A stretch of 64,000 bases of DNA, taken from NCBI RefSeq assembly GCF_963662755.1, contig NZ_OY759725.1, forward strand, positions 1,563,781 to 1,627,780. Reading direction: 5' to 3'. The notes under the pieces are model-generated. The model worked only from the letters and a program-made list of their open reading frames with translations. It did not search any database and was not told where the DNA came from. This stretch comes from an uncultured Sulfurimonas sp. (GTDB lineage Bacteria; Campylobacterota; Campylobacteria; Campylobacterales; Sulfurimonadaceae). Each line of letters begins with the position of its first letter. Position 1 is the stretch's first letter. A program made the translations under genes and the position numbers. Below, piece by piece: positions 1 to 15,445 of this stretch.

Positions 1-5186
<5,186 letters not shown>

Positions 5187-5210
5187 AAATAAAATTTTAA
5201 TCTGCTTTTA

Positions 5211-5242
5211 TGCTCCTACAATTTTGGTAGGAGCATTTATTT
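5211..5242 (+). terminator. Rho-independent terminator after rpoC
   Basis: A perfect 9-bp stem, TGCTCCTAC (5211-5219) with GTAGGAGCA (5227-5235), a 7-base loop and then a T-rich run. It lies 24 bases after the rpoC stop and is the only strong terminator between rpoC and rpsL. Confidence 0.85.
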
Positions 5243-5427
5243 CCCACATAAAACTACTATTATTAATAAACACTTAAAATAAGCTAACTTTAATTACAAT
5301 TTGTATAACATTACGCGTCTATAACTCTCGAATATTAGCACCTATCTCTCAAAAATTTATTTTTGTAGCTTTAGTCTAATTAAACAAGAGTTAAATTCTA
5401 CTGGAAACTTAAGTAAAAAGGAATTGT

Positions 5428-5802
5428 ATGCCTACAATCAATCAATTGATTCGTAATGAGCGTAAAAAAGTGGTTAAAAAATCAAAATCACCTGCGCTTG
5501 TTTCATGTCCACAACGTCGTGGTGTTTGTACTCGTGTTTACACAACTACACCTAAAAAACCTAACTCGGCTTTAAGAAAAGTTGCAAAAGTTAGATTAAC
5601 ATCTGGTTTTGAAGTAATTTCATATATCGGTGGTGAAGGTCATAATCTTCAAGAGCACTCAATCGTTCTTGTTCGTGGTGGTCGTATTAAAGATTTACCT
5701 GGTGTTAAGTATCACATAGTTCGTGGTGCACTAGATACTGCTGGTGTTGCTAACCGTACTGTTGCTCGTTCTAAATATGGAACAAAAAGACCAAAAAAAT
5801 AA
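5428..5802 (+). CDS. rpsL: 30S ribosomal protein S12
   Basis: Ribosomal protein S12 of the small-subunit decoding centre, 124 residues, the usual length. The conserved [14 protein letters not shown] block (residues 41-54) carries the lysines where streptomycin-resistance mutations occur; they are the wild-type sensitive residues here. The second accuracy loop, [14 protein letters not shown], is also intact. The start ATG has the ribosome-binding site AAAAGGAATTGT. It is the first gene of the str operon (rpsL, rpsG, fusA). No tuf gene follows fusA. A structured repeat element separates rpsL from rpsG. Confidence 0.98.
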   Translation: MPTINQLIRNERKKVVKKSKSPALVSCPQRRGVCTRVYTTTPKKPNSALRKVAKVRLTSGFEVISYIGGEGHNLQEHSIVLVRGGRIKDLPGVKYHIVRGALDTAGVANRTVARSKYGTKRPKK

Positions 5803-5819
5803 TCTTTGATTAATTTTTT

Positions 5820-5916
5820 GGTACCGCTATCTGATTAGTACGCAAAACGAACAAGTCCGTTTTACTACGCTAACGCTAAGTTTACTTCGGCAGTAAGCCC
5901 AAGAAACTAGTTTCTT
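5820..5916 (-). repeat. Structured dispersed element, copy A (rpsL-rpsG spacer)
   Basis: On the minus strand this region aligns over its whole length with 48992-49093. It begins with the perfect 16-bp palindrome AAGAAACTAGTTTCTT (5901-5916). Next is the stem TTACT/AGTAA around the loop GCCGA (5882-5896), then a conserved block TAGCGTTAGCGTAGT (5864-5878), then the stem AAAACG/CGTTTT (5844-5863), ending near GGTACC (5820-5825). The stems differ from the other copy but remain paired. It probably lies within the rpsL-rpsG-fusA transcript. Function is unknown; it may be a small mobile palindromic element. Confidence 0.75.
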
Positions 5917-6042
5917 TTTAAAAGAAAGAAAGCAAAAAAACAATGGCGTAAGCCTAAATATTCAAGCTAGCTACAGGATTAATCTTAAGTGATTGATTTT
6001 GAGTAAATTTGAAAAACAAATTGAAGAAGAAGGAAATTCTAA

Positions 6043-6510
<468 letters not shown>

Positions 6511-6521
6511 TCGGATAAATT

Positions 6522-8612
6522 ATGGCAAGATCTCATAAACTTAATGATGTAAGAAACATTGGTATTGCTGCACATATTGATGCAGGTAAAACAACTACAA
6601 CTGAAAGAATTTTATTCTATACAGGTGTTGAGCATAAAATAGGTGAAGTACATGATGGTGCTGCAACTATGGATTGGATGGAACAAGAGCAAGAGCGTGG
6701 TATTACAATTACTTCTGCTGCTACAACTTGTGAGTGGGCTGGTAAACAAATCAATATTATTGATACTCCGGGTCACGTTGACTTTACTATTGAAGTTGAG
6801 CGTTCTATGCGTGTACTTGATGGTGCTGTTTCAGTATTTTGTGCAGTTGGTGGAGTTCAACCTCAATCTGAGACTGTATGGAGACAAAGAAATCGTTATA
6901 AAGTTCCATCAATTGTTTTTGTTAACAAAATGGATAGAACAGGTGCTGATTTCTATGAAGTTGAACGTCAAATCCGTGATCGTTTAAAAGGTAACCCAAT
7001 GCCTATTCAGTTACCAATCGGTGCTGAAGAGAATTTTGAAGGTGTTGTAGATATCGTTTCAATGAAAGAAATTGTATGGGATCAAGATGCTGCAATGGGT
7101 TCTAACTACCATGTGCAAGATATTCGTGCTGAACTACAAGATAAAGCTGAAGAGTATAGAGAAAAAATGCTTGAAACTCTTTCAGAAGTTGATGGTAATG
7201 AAGAATTTGCTGAAAAATTCTTAGAAGGTGAAGAAATTTCTGAAGAAGAAATTAAAGCAGCTATTAAAGCAGCAACTATCGGTATGGCTGTTGTTCCAAT
7301 GACTCCTGGTACTGCATTTAAAAACAAAGGTGTTCAAACTTTACTTGACGCTGTTGTTGCTTACTTACCATCTCCACTTGAAGCACCTGCAATTATGGGT
7401 ACTTTAATGGATGATGAAGAAGTTGAAATAGCAGTTCCATCAACTGATGATGGTGATTTTGCAGCACTAGCATTTAAAATCATGACTGACCCATTTGTTG
7501 GTGTATTAACTTTCATTCGTGTTTATCGTGGTTCATTAGAAGCTGGATCGTTCGTTCACAACTCTACTAAAGATAAAAAAGAGAGAGTTGGCCGTATCGT
7601 TAAGATGCACGCTATTAAACGTGAAGAGATAAAAGAGATATATGCAGGTGAAATTGGTGCTGTAGTTGGTCTTAAAGCAACTACTACTGGTGATACTCTG
7701 TGTACAGGTGAACAAAAAGTAGTTCTAGAGAGAATGGACTTCCCAGAACCAGTTATCTCTGTTGCAGTTGAGCCAAAAACTAAAGCTGACCAAGAAAAAA
7801 TGGGTCTTGCATTAGGTAAACTAGCTGCTGAAGATCCATCTTTTAGAGTTCATACAGATGAAGAAACTGGTCAAACTATTATTTCAGGAATGGGTGAACT
7901 TCACCTAGAAATTCTTGTAGATAGAATGAAAAGAGAATTCAAAGTTGAAGCTGAAGTTGGTGCTCCACAAGTTTCTTATCGTGAATCAATTAAAGATGAA
8001 GTACAACAAGAACACAAGTATGCTAAGCAATCTGGTGGTCGTGGTGCATTTGGTCACGTTTATCTTACTATTAAGCCAGGTGAAGCTGGTAGTGGTTTTG
8101 TATTTCACAATGAAATCAAGGGTGGAGCAATTCCAAAAGAATTTATTCCTGCTGTTGAGAAGGGTTGTGCTGAGACTATGAATAATGGTGTTCTTGCTGG
8201 ATACCCAATGGAAGATATGGATATCACACTTTATGATGGTTCATACCATGATGTTGACTCTAACGAGATGGCATTTAAACTTGCTGCATCTATGGCGTTT
8301 AAAGAGGGTTGTAGAAAAGCTAGACCTTCTATCTTAGAGCCAATGATGAAAGTTGAAGTTGAAGTTCCTGAAGATTTTATGGGAGATGTTATCGGTGACC
8401 TTAACCGTCGTCGTGGACAAGTTAACAATATGAGTGACCGTTCAGGTAACAAAATTGTTGATGCTTATGTTCCTCTTTCTGAAATGTTTGGTTATTCAAC
8501 TGATTTACGTTCTGCAACTCAAGGACGTGCTACTTACTCAATGGAATTTCATCACTATGAAGAAGTTCCTAAAAACATCTCTGAAGAAATTCAGAAAAAG
8601 AGAAATGGTTAA
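6522..8612 (+). CDS. fusA: Elongation factor G
   Basis: Translocation GTPase EF-G, which moves tRNA and mRNA through the ribosome and helps recycle it; 696 residues, full length. GTPase motifs are [13 protein letters not shown] (G1, near residue 19), the switch I region [17 protein letters not shown] (G3) and NKMDR (G4). Domains II-V follow, including the domain IV segment YRESIKDEV. It is the last gene of the str operon and is followed by a perfect 11-bp hairpin. Confidence 0.98.
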   Translation: MARSHKLNDVRNIGIAAHIDAGKTTTTERILFYTGVEHKIGEVHDGAATMDWMEQEQERGITITSAATTCEWAGKQINIIDTPGHVDFTIEVERSMRVLDGAVSVFCAVGGVQPQSETVWRQRNRYKVPSIVFVNKMDRTGADFYEVERQIRDRLKGNPMPIQLPIGAEENFEGVVDIVSMKEIVWDQDAAMGSNYHVQDIRAELQDKAEEYREKMLETLSEVDGNEEFAEKFLEGEEISEEEIKAAIKAATIGMAVVPMTPGTAFKNKGVQTLLDAVVAYLPSPLEAPAIMGTLMDDEEVEIAVPSTDDGDFAALAFKIMTDPFVGVLTFIRVYRGSLEAGSFVHNSTKDKKERVGRIVKMHAIKREEIKEIYAGEIGAVVGLKATTTGDTLCTGEQKVVLERMDFPEPVISVAVEPKTKADQEKMGLALGKLAAEDPSFRVHTDEETGQTIISGMGELHLEILVDRMKREFKVEAEVGAPQVSYRESIKDEVQQEHKYAKQSGGRGAFGHVYLTIKPGEAGSGFVFHNEIKGGAIPKEFIPAVEKGCAETMNNGVLAGYPMEDMDITLYDGSYHDVDSNEMAFKLAASMAFKEGCRKARPSILEPMMKVEVEVPEDFMGDVIGDLNRRRGQVNNMSDRSGNKIVDAYVPLSEMFGYSTDLRSATQGRATYSMEFHHYEEVPKNISEEIQKKRNG

Positions 8613-8631
8613 TAAAACCTTTTCTCATCTT

Positions 8632-8657
8632 TTAATACTTCCTTTTGGAAGTATTAA
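8632..8657 (+). terminator. Hairpin terminator after fusA
   Basis: A perfect 11-bp stem, TTAATACTTCC (8632-8642) and GGAAGTATTAA (8647-8657) with a TTTT loop, lies 20 bases after the fusA stop. The downstream T-run is weak, but the position fits the end of the str operon and the opposing gene at 8676. Confidence 0.75.
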
Positions 8658-8675
8658 CTTATAAATTCCTCTCTT

Positions 8676-8903
8676 CTAATCTTTTTTAAAAAACTTCATT
8701 ATAAAAGCAATAATAACTCTTAAAAAATATAATATTAAGTACACAAAAAAAGTGTACAACAATGGATGAATATAATTTTCTTTTTCTTGCATAAGACCAA
8801 GTCTAATGGTTGGATCACTTAGCATATCCGGATGCATAAGGAAAATCAACAAGGTGAGCAAAGCAGTGTAAATCGTTAGTTCTTTTTTAAATATCTTTAT
8901 CAT
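8676..8903 (-). CDS. Small two-helix membrane protein, unknown function
   Basis: A 75-residue protein with two hydrophobic stretches, around residues 12-24 and 48-70, separated by a polar loop with DPTIRLGLMQEKENY. The C-terminus is basic (MKFFKKD), which suggests a cytoplasmic tail. The family is not recognised. It starts from an ATG at 8903 with only a weak RBS, and its 5' end faces the secreted-protein gene at 8965. The composition of alternating hydrophobic and charged segments looks like a real small membrane protein, but nothing points to a role. Confidence 0.55.
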   Translation of the reverse strand: MIKIFKKELTIYTALLTLLIFLMHPDMLSDPTIRLGLMQEKENYIHPLLYTFFVYLILYFLRVIIAFIMKFFKKD

Positions 8904-8930
8904 GAGATTATTCTATCATTATTATTCTGA

Positions 8931-8936
8931 TATAAT
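8931..8936 (+). promoter_or_regulatory. -10 box for the secreted coiled-coil protein
   Basis: A perfect TATAAT preceded by TGA. Transcription would start near 8943. This rules out the in-frame ATG at 8902 as start and supports the ATG at 8965, which begins a signal peptide. No -35 box is evident, as is usual for Campylobacterota. Confidence 0.6.
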
Positions 8937-8964
8937 ACGAAAAATAAAATTTTATGGATATTTT

Positions 8965-9636
8965 ATGATTAAATTAGTTATTTTAGCTCTTTTAGCAACA
9001 TTATTAGCTGCAGGAAACCCAAAAGTTTATTCTGCTTTAGGCGACGTTATATACGACAATGTAGATAACATTAAGAGACTAAAGGAGATACCTGAATTTT
9101 CTAAATATGAAAATAAAATAGATAATTATGTAAAAGATGTTTATGCGGCTAAAGATGTAGGATATGCAATAGAAGCCGGAGATAATAGAGCAGATAAAGA
9201 TGCCTATTTGAAAACAATTAGAGACTTATCTAAGACTAATGATTTCTTTTTTAGAACGACTATAGGTTTTTATAAAACGTCTATTACTTATCAAAATAAT
9301 AAACTTTTTAATCAAACAATAAACTCTGGATTAATAGATACTAATAAACTCAAAGATGAAATAATGGATTATTATTTCATAAATTGTGTAGATATGGATA
9401 CTACAGGAGTGATACAAAAATTTTTAGATGAAGATGAAAAATTAAGAGAAAAACATAGAATTTCTCAAAAACCTAAACTAACTAAAAAGCAGATACAAGA
9501 AGCAAAAATAAAGCGTATTCGTGAAAAAGATAAAGAAAAACAAGAGTCAATTCAAAAAGCTTTAGAAAAAGAACTTATTAAGAAAAAGAGTGAAATCCGC
9601 AAAGAGCAGATTGAAGAACTATCTAAACCCATATAA
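8965..9636 (+). CDS. Secreted protein with C-terminal coiled coil, unknown function
   Basis: A 223-residue protein with an N-terminal signal peptide (MIKLVILALLATLLAAGNPK), a helical middle region and a highly charged lysine/glutamate-rich C-terminal third (roughly residues 160-220) typical of a coiled coil. The start at 8965 is chosen because a TATAAT lies downstream of the alternative ATG at 8902. The family is not recognised. It is probably periplasmic. Its last 14 bases overlap the convergent bpt gene. Confidence 0.6.
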   Translation: MIKLVILALLATLLAAGNPKVYSALGDVIYDNVDNIKRLKEIPEFSKYENKIDNYVKDVYAAKDVGYAIEAGDNRADKDAYLKTIRDLSKTNDFFFRTTIGFYKTSITYQNNKLFNQTINSGLIDTNKLKDEIMDYYFINCVDMDTTGVIQKFLDEDEKLREKHRISQKPKLTKKQIQEAKIKRIREKDKEKQESIQKALEKELIKKKSEIRKEQIEELSKPI

Positions 9637-10336
9637 ACGTTTCTTCACTATTTGGTCTTCCTTGTAGTGTTAAATATGGCTTATAATCAGCCTTATAAGA
9701 TAGTGATGAACAATTTTTTACGTAGTAACCTAAATATATCCAATTCTTGTTTTTTGATTCAGCGAACTTTATTTGATAGAGTAAAGATAGTTTACCAAGA
9801 CTATATTTTTTATAATCAGGATCGTAATAAAAATATATAGAAGAAATTCCATCTTCTAAGATGTCAATAAGGTCAATAGCAATTAATTTATCTTCTAAAT
9901 AATATAAGATTTCATATCCAAAACCATTATGACCATCAACAAAAGAACTATAATAAGCTTGTGGGCTTGTTGAATTATGTTCCCAATTCTTTTTATTTTT
10001 CATATATAGATGATATTTTTCAAAAAGATTTAGGTGAGCTTTTGTCATAGTTGGTGTTTGAATATAACTCTTAATTGATTTGGCTTTATTTATCACTCTT
10101 TTTTGAGATTTTGAAAATTTAAAATTTTTAACATCAATTTTTATACTTTGGCATTCATTGCAATTTTCACATATAGGTCTAAAATACATCTTGCCAAATC
10201 TTCTATAGCCTCTTTCTATAAGCTCTTGACACTGCATAGCATCACAATCTTCTATAACTTTATAATGTGTAGTTTGATTTATGTTATCAAGATAGGAACA
10301 TTTGTCATTTAGAGAAAATTCTTTAAGTAGATTCAT
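9623..10336 (-). CDS. bpt: Aspartate/glutamate leucyltransferase (arginyl-tRNA transferase family)
   Basis: Aminoacyl-tRNA protein transferase of the Bpt/Ate1 family, which adds leucine to N-terminal Asp or Glu of proteins and marks them for ClpS/ClpAP degradation by the N-end rule. The N-terminal cysteine cluster is visible as YFRPICENCNECQSIKID (residues 51-68). The C-terminal GNAT-like half contains the family segments GFGYEILYYLEDKLIAIDL and SLGKLSLLYQIKFA. The length, 237 residues, is normal. It is transcribed away from the small membrane protein gene at 10389. Confidence 0.9.
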   Translation of the reverse strand: MNLLKEFSLNDKCSYLDNINQTTHYKVIEDCDAMQCQELIERGYRRFGKMYFRPICENCNECQSIKIDVKNFKFSKSQKRVINKAKSIKSYIQTPTMTKAHLNLFEKYHLYMKNKKNWEHNSTSPQAYYSSFVDGHNGFGYEILYYLEDKLIAIDLIDILEDGISSIYFYYDPDYKKYSLGKLSLLYQIKFAESKNKNWIYLGYYVKNCSSLSYKADYKPYLTLQGRPNSEETFIWV

Positions 10337-10361
10337 ATCGTGATTTTGACATAATTTGCAT

Positions 10362-10367
10362 TATAAT
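10362..10367 (+). promoter_or_regulatory. -10 box for the small membrane protein gene
   Basis: A perfect TATAAT in the intergenic region between bpt and the next gene. A TTGACA at 10346-10351 is only 10 bases upstream, too close to act as its -35 box. Transcription would start near 10374. Confidence 0.5.
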
Positions 10368-10388
10368 TAGTAAACTAAAAGGTTGATT

Positions 10389-10718
10389 TTGGAATTTTTT
10401 GAAAAAAATAAAATATTAATTTTTAGAAGCGTTGGTGTATTAATGTTGCTTGTTGGTTTTGTTGTTCATTTTTGGGTTACTCCAAAGGAAGTTCTTACAA
10501 AAAATGATATAGCTGCTCTAAATGTTGCCAGAATGGAAGCGAGGACTTCTGGAGGTTCAAGTAGCGGTTCAAATAGAGCAAAAACAGATACATCAGAGTA
10601 TCTTCAAGAATTAAAAAATGCTCAAGCTAAACAGATGCAATACCTAACTATAATTGCTATGACTTTTGGTATTGCTTTTTTAGGTTACAGTTTTGTAGGC
10701 AAAAAAAAGCAAGAATAA
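10389..10718 (+). CDS. Small membrane protein, unknown function
   Basis: A protein of about 109 residues with two transmembrane segments (near residues 10-30 and 83-102). They flank a polar, glycine/serine-rich loop (TSGGSSSGSNRAK) that leads into a short helical stretch. The start is the TTG at 10389, six bases after AAAGG; the TTG at 10383 is too close to that RBS. The family is not recognised by name, though similar proteins occur in related genomes as I recall. The likely topology has both ends in the cytoplasm. Confidence 0.6.
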   Translation: MEFFEKNKILIFRSVGVLMLLVGFVVHFWVTPKEVLTKNDIAALNVARMEARTSGGSSSGSNRAKTDTSEYLQELKNAQAKQMQYLTIIAMTFGIAFLGYSFVGKKKQE

Positions 10719-10771
10719 ACTTAGGTAAATATATTTTTATAAAAATATATTGTATATAGTATGATGATATC

Positions 10772-11869
10772 TTAAGAGCGATTTATGGCTATTAAAACAC
10801 CCTCTATCATTTTATCTATGTCTCCATCTAAGATGCCAGATACATTAGAGTAAGCTTCATTGCTTCTTGTGTCTTTTACTTGCTGATATGGTTGCATAAC
10901 ATAAGAACGGATTTGATGTCCCCAACCAATTTCACTTTTTGCTATACCTGCAACTTCAGCTTTTTGAGCTTCAAGTTCTAGTTCATAAAGACGAGACTTT
11001 AGCATCTTCATGGCAGTAGCTTTGTTTTTGTGTTGAGATCTGTCATTTTGACACTGCACAACTACACCTGTTTCTATGTGTGTGATGCGAATAGCTGATT
11101 CTGTTTTGTTGACATGTTGTCCACCAGCACCACTAGCTCGATATGTATCGATGCGAATGTCTTTATCTTCAACTACAATATTTATGTCATCATCTATTTC
11201 AGGTGAAACCATAACGGAACTAAAAGAAGTATGTCTTTTTGCATTTGAATCAAATGGCGAGATGCGAACAAGTCTGTGGATGCCATTTTCTACTTTTAGA
11301 TATCCATAAGCATTTTCGCCTTTAATGATAATAGACACATCTTTTATGCCAGCTTCCTCGCCAACTTGGTAGTCTAGTACTTCAACACTAAACTCATGTC
11401 TCTCAGCCCATCTTTTGTACATTCTTAAAAGCATTGAAGCCCAGTCTTGAGACTCTGTACCTCCTGCTCCAGGATGGATAGAAAGAATGGCATTGTTTGC
11501 ATCTGTCTCTCCACTTAGTAAAACTTCAACTTCCATTTTAAGTATGAGTTGTTCTAGTTCTGAGCTATCATCATAGCAGATTTGTATGGACTCTTCATCA
11601 TTTTCTTCTTTTGCCATTTCATAAAGTTCTTTAGCATCTGTGATAGCATCTTTAGCAAGAAAATATTTTTTTAATTTTCTTTGATATTGAGTTTTTTCTT
11701 TTTGAATTTTTGCAGCGTTTGTAGCATCATTCCAAAAATCTTGAGAGTTTTCTAACTCATCAATCTCTTCTAATCTATTTTGTAATTTAGTCGGTTCAAC
11801 AACACCAGTAATATTGTTCATTTTCAAATTTAAACTTTTTAAGAGTTCTGTGTATTCGTAATTATCCAT
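10772..11869 (-). CDS. prfB: Peptide chain release factor 2
   Basis: Release factor RF2, which recognises UGA and UAA stop codons and triggers peptide release; 365 residues, full length. The peptidyl-hydrolysis motif GGQ is in [16 protein letters not shown] and the codon-recognising SPF tripeptide is in [13 protein letters not shown]. The gene is one uninterrupted frame from [10 protein letters not shown] onward, with no in-frame UGA near codon 25, so the autoregulatory +1 frameshift of most bacterial prfB genes is absent. It is divergent from panC. Confidence 0.96.
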   Translation of the reverse strand: MDNYEYTELLKSLNLKMNNITGVVEPTKLQNRLEEIDELENSQDFWNDATNAAKIQKEKTQYQRKLKKYFLAKDAITDAKELYEMAKEENDEESIQICYDDSSELEQLILKMEVEVLLSGETDANNAILSIHPGAGGTESQDWASMLLRMYKRWAERHEFSVEVLDYQVGEEAGIKDVSIIIKGENAYGYLKVENGIHRLVRISPFDSNAKRHTSFSSVMVSPEIDDDINIVVEDKDIRIDTYRASGAGGQHVNKTESAIRITHIETGVVVQCQNDRSQHKNKATAMKMLKSRLYELELEAQKAEVAGIAKSEIGWGHQIRSYVMQPYQQVKDTRSNEAYSNVSGILDGDIDKMIEGVLIAINRS

Positions 11870-11887
11870 AAAATAAGTCCAATAGTG

Positions 11888-11893
11888 TATAAT
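11888..11893 (+). promoter_or_regulatory. -10 box for panC
   Basis: TATAAT in the context AGTGTATAATT, 27 bases before the panC ATG at 11921. It gives a leader of about 21 bases that contains the RBS TTGAGG, confirming the downstream start rather than the frame extension to 11885. Confidence 0.65.
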
Positions 11894-11920
11894 TGCGATT
11901 ATATTAAATTGAGGCTTAAA

Positions 11921-12742
11921 ATGAAGATTATATCTACTCCATTAGAGTTAAAAGAGTATTTAAAAAACTCTAGCAAATCAATTGGCTTTGTCCCAACTAT
12001 GGGTGCACTACATGAGGGACACATTACACTTTTTAAAGAAGCACGTAAAAATAATGATATTGTAGTAGTCTCTATATTTTTAAATCCAACCCAGTTTTTA
12101 AAGGGTGAAGATTTAGATAAATATCCAAGAAGAGATGAAGCAGATAAAAAGATATGTGAACTTAGTGGAGTTGATGTTTTGTTTCTTCCAGATGCATCTA
12201 GCATCTATGGCAGTGATGAAGTTAGCATCTTAGCACCAAGCATTCGTGGTTTTGTATTAGAAGGTTTTAGTCGTCCTGGACATTTTAATGGTGTTTTAAC
12301 AGTAGTGATGAAACTTTTAAATATAGTAAATCCTACAAGGGCTTATTTTGGAAAAAAAGATGCACAACAGTTAAATCTTATAACTTTAATGGTAAAGCAT
12401 TTTTTTATGAGTGTGGAGATTGTTGGAGTAAATACAGTTAGAGAGAGTGATGGGCTTGCTCTTAGCAGTAGAAATGTTTATTTGTCAAAAGATGAAAGAA
12501 AAGAGGCTCTTAAAATATCCTCTTCTTTACATAGTGCAGCAAAAATGATTTCACAAAAAAACTTTGACTCAAAAGAGATTATAAAAAAGATGAGAGAGAT
12601 ACTTTATCCTTTAGAGGTTTTTTATGTTGAGATATTAAATCGCGATTTTGAAATGATAAAAGAAGTTGAGTTAGGAAATAGTGTTATTTTAGTCGAAGCA
12701 AAAGTGGGTAATACAAGACTACTTGATAATATTTGGTTGTAA
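11921..12742 (+). CDS. panC: Pantothenate synthetase
   Basis: Pantoate-beta-alanine ligase, which joins pantoate and beta-alanine with ATP to make pantothenate, the precursor of coenzyme A. It has 273 residues, a normal length. The nucleotidyl-transferase signature is [13 protein letters not shown] (residues 22-34), and [10 protein letters not shown] and SSRNVYLS are the other conserved active-site segments. The start has the RBS GAGG seven bases upstream. Its stop codon ends at the base before the convergent ftsI stop begins, so the two genes abut with no intergenic sequence. Confidence 0.96.
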   Translation: MKIISTPLELKEYLKNSSKSIGFVPTMGALHEGHITLFKEARKNNDIVVVSIFLNPTQFLKGEDLDKYPRRDEADKKICELSGVDVLFLPDASSIYGSDEVSILAPSIRGFVLEGFSRPGHFNGVLTVVMKLLNIVNPTRAYFGKKDAQQLNLITLMVKHFFMSVEIVGVNTVRESDGLALSSRNVYLSKDERKEALKISSSLHSAAKMISQKNFDSKEIIKKMREILYPLEVFYVEILNRDFEMIKEVELGNSVILVEAKVGNTRLLDNIWL

Positions 12743-14500
12743 CTATTGAGAGAAAGGTTTTAAGTAACCTTCCTCAACCATAATATCAACAGCTTTTTTG
12801 TAAACAGGTACAGCAGTTTGAGAAGCAAACTGACTGCTTTTTGGCTCTATAACTACTACGCCCATTGTATATTTGTTTTCTTTATCATTGCTAAAACCTA
12901 AAAAAGCTGTGTTGTATCTGTTTACATAACTTCCATCTTCAACTATATGAGCTGTCCCTGTTTTGCCACCAATAATTAAACCATCGGTTTTAGTTTTTTT
13001 ACCAGTTCCTTCATTTACTGTTTTTATAAGTATTTTTTTTACTCTGTTTGCTGTTGAGCTTTTGATGGCTTGTAGTTGTTCTTCATTTTCTATTAGTGTA
13101 GTTTGACCTCTCGCATCTATGAAGCTACTTACAATTTTTGGCATAATTATTTTTCCATTGTTGTTAAAAGCACTATATGCACGGATGAGTTGCATAAGAT
13201 TTGCTTTCATTCCGTAGCCATAAGATGCAGTAGCTTTATATATCTCATTATCAAGTCTTTTGACACTTGGTATTGAGCCTGCTCTTTCGTAGATTAAATC
13301 ATTCGTAGATTTTTTTGAAAAACCAAAATTTTTAAGACCTCTATAAAAATCACTTCCACTTAATTTTTGAGCTAGTTGTGCTATACCTACATTTGATGAG
13401 TGTACTATAACATTTTCGGCACTAAGCCAATCAAACTTATGTTCATCAGTTATAACTTTTCTACCAATTTTAAAGCGACCATTGTGACCATTAACTAGAT
13501 CATATGGATTTACAAGATTTTTATCTAAAAGCAGAGCAAATGTGATAGTTTTTATAACACTTCCTGGTTCAAAACTATATTCAGTCATAGCACTATTTAA
13601 AGATGGATAATCACTTCTTTTGATATCTTTTGGTAAAAATCTGTTTGAGCTTGCCATAGCTATTACTTTTCCATTTTTAGAGTCCATAATTGCACAGATA
13701 ACCTGTTTGGCCTCTAGTTCTTCTTTCATAGCATCTAGCATTCTCTCTATTCTTATTTGTAAGCCAACAGGAATATTTAGTTTAATATCTAAACCATTTA
13801 TATTTGGTTTTGAAAAACTTTTTTTATTTAGTATGATATAGCCGTTTACATCTCTCTTGCCTTGACTTAGCTCATCTTGTCTAGATGCTAAAGCATTCTC
13901 AAACCTTTTTTCAAGACCTTTTACACCTTTTATATATGTATAACCATCTTCTTCTAGTTTATGAGGATAACCTATGATAGGAGTTAGCAAGTTTCCATAA
14001 GGATACTCTCTACTCTCTCCACTTTCCAAGATATTTAATCCATGTAGGGTTGATTGTCCTGTACGAGGATTTTTTCTCTCAACAAAAACTTTATAGCGTC
14101 TAAGTTCGTAAGCAAGTTTTTTGAGATATTGCGCTCTTTTTTCTGGTATGTTATAGCTTAAAACTACCACTCCATCTCTTTTTGAGAGTCTTTTTTTTAT
14201 CTCTTTTGAGGTCATACCAGAGTAGATGCTAAAGAGTTCAACAAAAAGTTCTTCTTTTTGAGGGTCTATATAGTTTGTGTTTACAACGGCTTTGTAGAGT
14301 TTTTGAGTAGTAGCTATATGAAATCCATCAGCACTTATAATAGAACCTCTTTGGGCTTTAGATGAATTTTTTGTATATAAAGATGGTAAGTCGCGAGATT
14401 TTAAAACTGTTAGAAGCATTACGCTTAAAAATATTAAAAAAGCGATGCCAATAAGTGTATATAGAAGAAATATTTTTTTACTTTTATTTTTGTTTTTCAT
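12743..14500 (-). CDS. ftsI: Penicillin-binding protein, FtsI family
   Basis: Division-specific peptidoglycan transpeptidase (class B PBP) that crosslinks septal wall. It has 585 residues: a short cytoplasmic tail, one membrane anchor (residues 10-30), a dimerisation domain and a C-terminal transpeptidase domain. All three catalytic motifs are present: SVIK with nucleophile Ser314, SSN at 368-370 and KTG at 513-515. It lies downstream of flgB-flgC-fliE on the same strand, the conserved epsilonproteobacterial arrangement, but a 120-base gap separates it from fliE, so it may have its own promoter. Confidence 0.92.
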   Translation of the reverse strand: MKNKNKSKKIFLLYTLIGIAFLIFLSVMLLTVLKSRDLPSLYTKNSSKAQRGSIISADGFHIATTQKLYKAVVNTNYIDPQKEELFVELFSIYSGMTSKEIKKRLSKRDGVVVLSYNIPEKRAQYLKKLAYELRRYKVFVERKNPRTGQSTLHGLNILESGESREYPYGNLLTPIIGYPHKLEEDGYTYIKGVKGLEKRFENALASRQDELSQGKRDVNGYIILNKKSFSKPNINGLDIKLNIPVGLQIRIERMLDAMKEELEAKQVICAIMDSKNGKVIAMASSNRFLPKDIKRSDYPSLNSAMTEYSFEPGSVIKTITFALLLDKNLVNPYDLVNGHNGRFKIGRKVITDEHKFDWLSAENVIVHSSNVGIAQLAQKLSGSDFYRGLKNFGFSKKSTNDLIYERAGSIPSVKRLDNEIYKATASYGYGMKANLMQLIRAYSAFNNNGKIIMPKIVSSFIDARGQTTLIENEEQLQAIKSSTANRVKKILIKTVNEGTGKKTKTDGLIIGGKTGTAHIVEDGSYVNRYNTAFLGFSNDKENKYTMGVVVIEPKSSQFASQTAVPVYKKAVDIMVEEGYLKPFSQ

Positions 14501-14620
14501 TGTTTACACTTATTTGTATTTCTGAAAGGATTATAACATTTTTGTTTGAGAATTTATAGATACACTCCCAAGTAAAATATGCAGGCGAGCAGGAGAAGCT
14601 AGAAATTTAACTATTAAAGT

Positions 14621-14929
14621 TTATAGTTGCGTTCTACCTAGCTCTTTGTAAGCACTTAAGGCTTTGTTTCTAATTTCCAGCATAAGTTTCATGCTTGTTT
14701 CAGCTTTTCCAATAGCAAGAGCAGCTTGATGAAGATCTTTTACCTGCCCTGTAGCCATATCGCTAAGTGCATTTTCCCCTTTGACTTGGTAATCATTTAC
14801 TTCATTTAGTGCTGATTTTAAATGTTCTTCAAAGGCTTCACCACTAGCACCATCAACTTTAGCTTTTTGTTTTAAAAGTTCAGCTGTCGATGTTGATGAT
14901 AATCCACCAATCTTTCCAAATTCACTCAC
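14621..14929 (-). CDS. fliE: Flagellar hook-basal body protein FliE
   Basis: FliE joins the MS ring to the proximal rod of the flagellum; 102 residues. The typical C-terminal helix region is present (LHQAALAIGKAETSMKLML, ending LSAYKELGRTQL). It is the third gene of the flgB-flgC-fliE rod cluster, 15 bases after flgC, and is exported by the flagellar type III apparatus, so it has no signal peptide. Confidence 0.95.
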   Translation of the reverse strand: MSEFGKIGGLSSTSTAELLKQKAKVDGASGEAFEEHLKSALNEVNDYQVKGENALSDMATGQVKDLHQAALAIGKAETSMKLMLEIRNKALSAYKELGRTQL

Positions 14930-14944
14930 AATCTTTCCTTAAGT

Positions 14945-15436
14945 TTATTGAAATAACGAAATCGCAGAATTCGCCATATCTTTTGAACTCTCAAATGCAG
15001 CTACATTTGCTTGATAAGAACGAGTCGCTTCTACTAAATCGGCCATTTCGACAACAGGATTAATATTTGGATACGCAACATAACCATTCGCATCTGCATC
15101 TGGATGTGCTGGGTCAAATTTCATCTTTGGTTCTCTGTCATCTCTAGAAATTTTATCTACTACTACACTCATTATAGCAGGATTTACTTCTTTAGCAAAA
15201 TCACCTTCATTTAATGGATCTTCATATTTGGCACTATTTGTCGTGTTTTTAAGGGCTTTGTTAAAGTGTTCATTAAAGTCAATAGCCTTAAAAACTACCT
15301 CTTTTCTTCTGTAAGGACCACCTTCTTCAGTTCTAGTTGTTTGAGCATTTGCGATATTTTGAGAGATAGTATTTACACGAACTCTTTGAGCACTTAATCC
15401 ATAACCGCTAATATCAAAACTACTTAAAAATGACAT
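14945..15436 (-). CDS. flgC: Flagellar basal-body rod protein FlgC
   Basis: Proximal rod protein, 163 residues. The N-terminal rod motif (FDISGYGLSAQRVRVNTISQ NIANAQTT, residues 7-34) and the C-terminal motif VEMADLVEATRSYQANVAAF are the conserved coiled-coil ends of rod, hook and filament proteins. It sits nine bases after flgB in the same operon. Confidence 0.96.
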   Translation of the reverse strand: MSFLSSFDISGYGLSAQRVRVNTISQNIANAQTTRTEEGGPYRRKEVVFKAIDFNEHFNKALKNTTNSAKYEDPLNEGDFAKEVNPAIMSVVVDKISRDDREPKMKFDPAHPDADANGYVAYPNINPVVEMADLVEATRSYQANVAAFESSKDMANSAISLFQ

Positions 15437-15445
15437 AACTCAACC

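Noticed and set aside
5243..5427. Promoter or leader regulatory structure upstream of rpsL
   Set aside because: The region is AT-rich with several weak -10-like words but no convincing promoter, operator or S7-type autoregulatory fold that I could identify.
8902..8964. N-terminal extension of the secreted protein to 8902
   Set aside because: A TATAAT at 8931-8936 lies inside the extension, and the start at 8965 opens a proper signal peptide.
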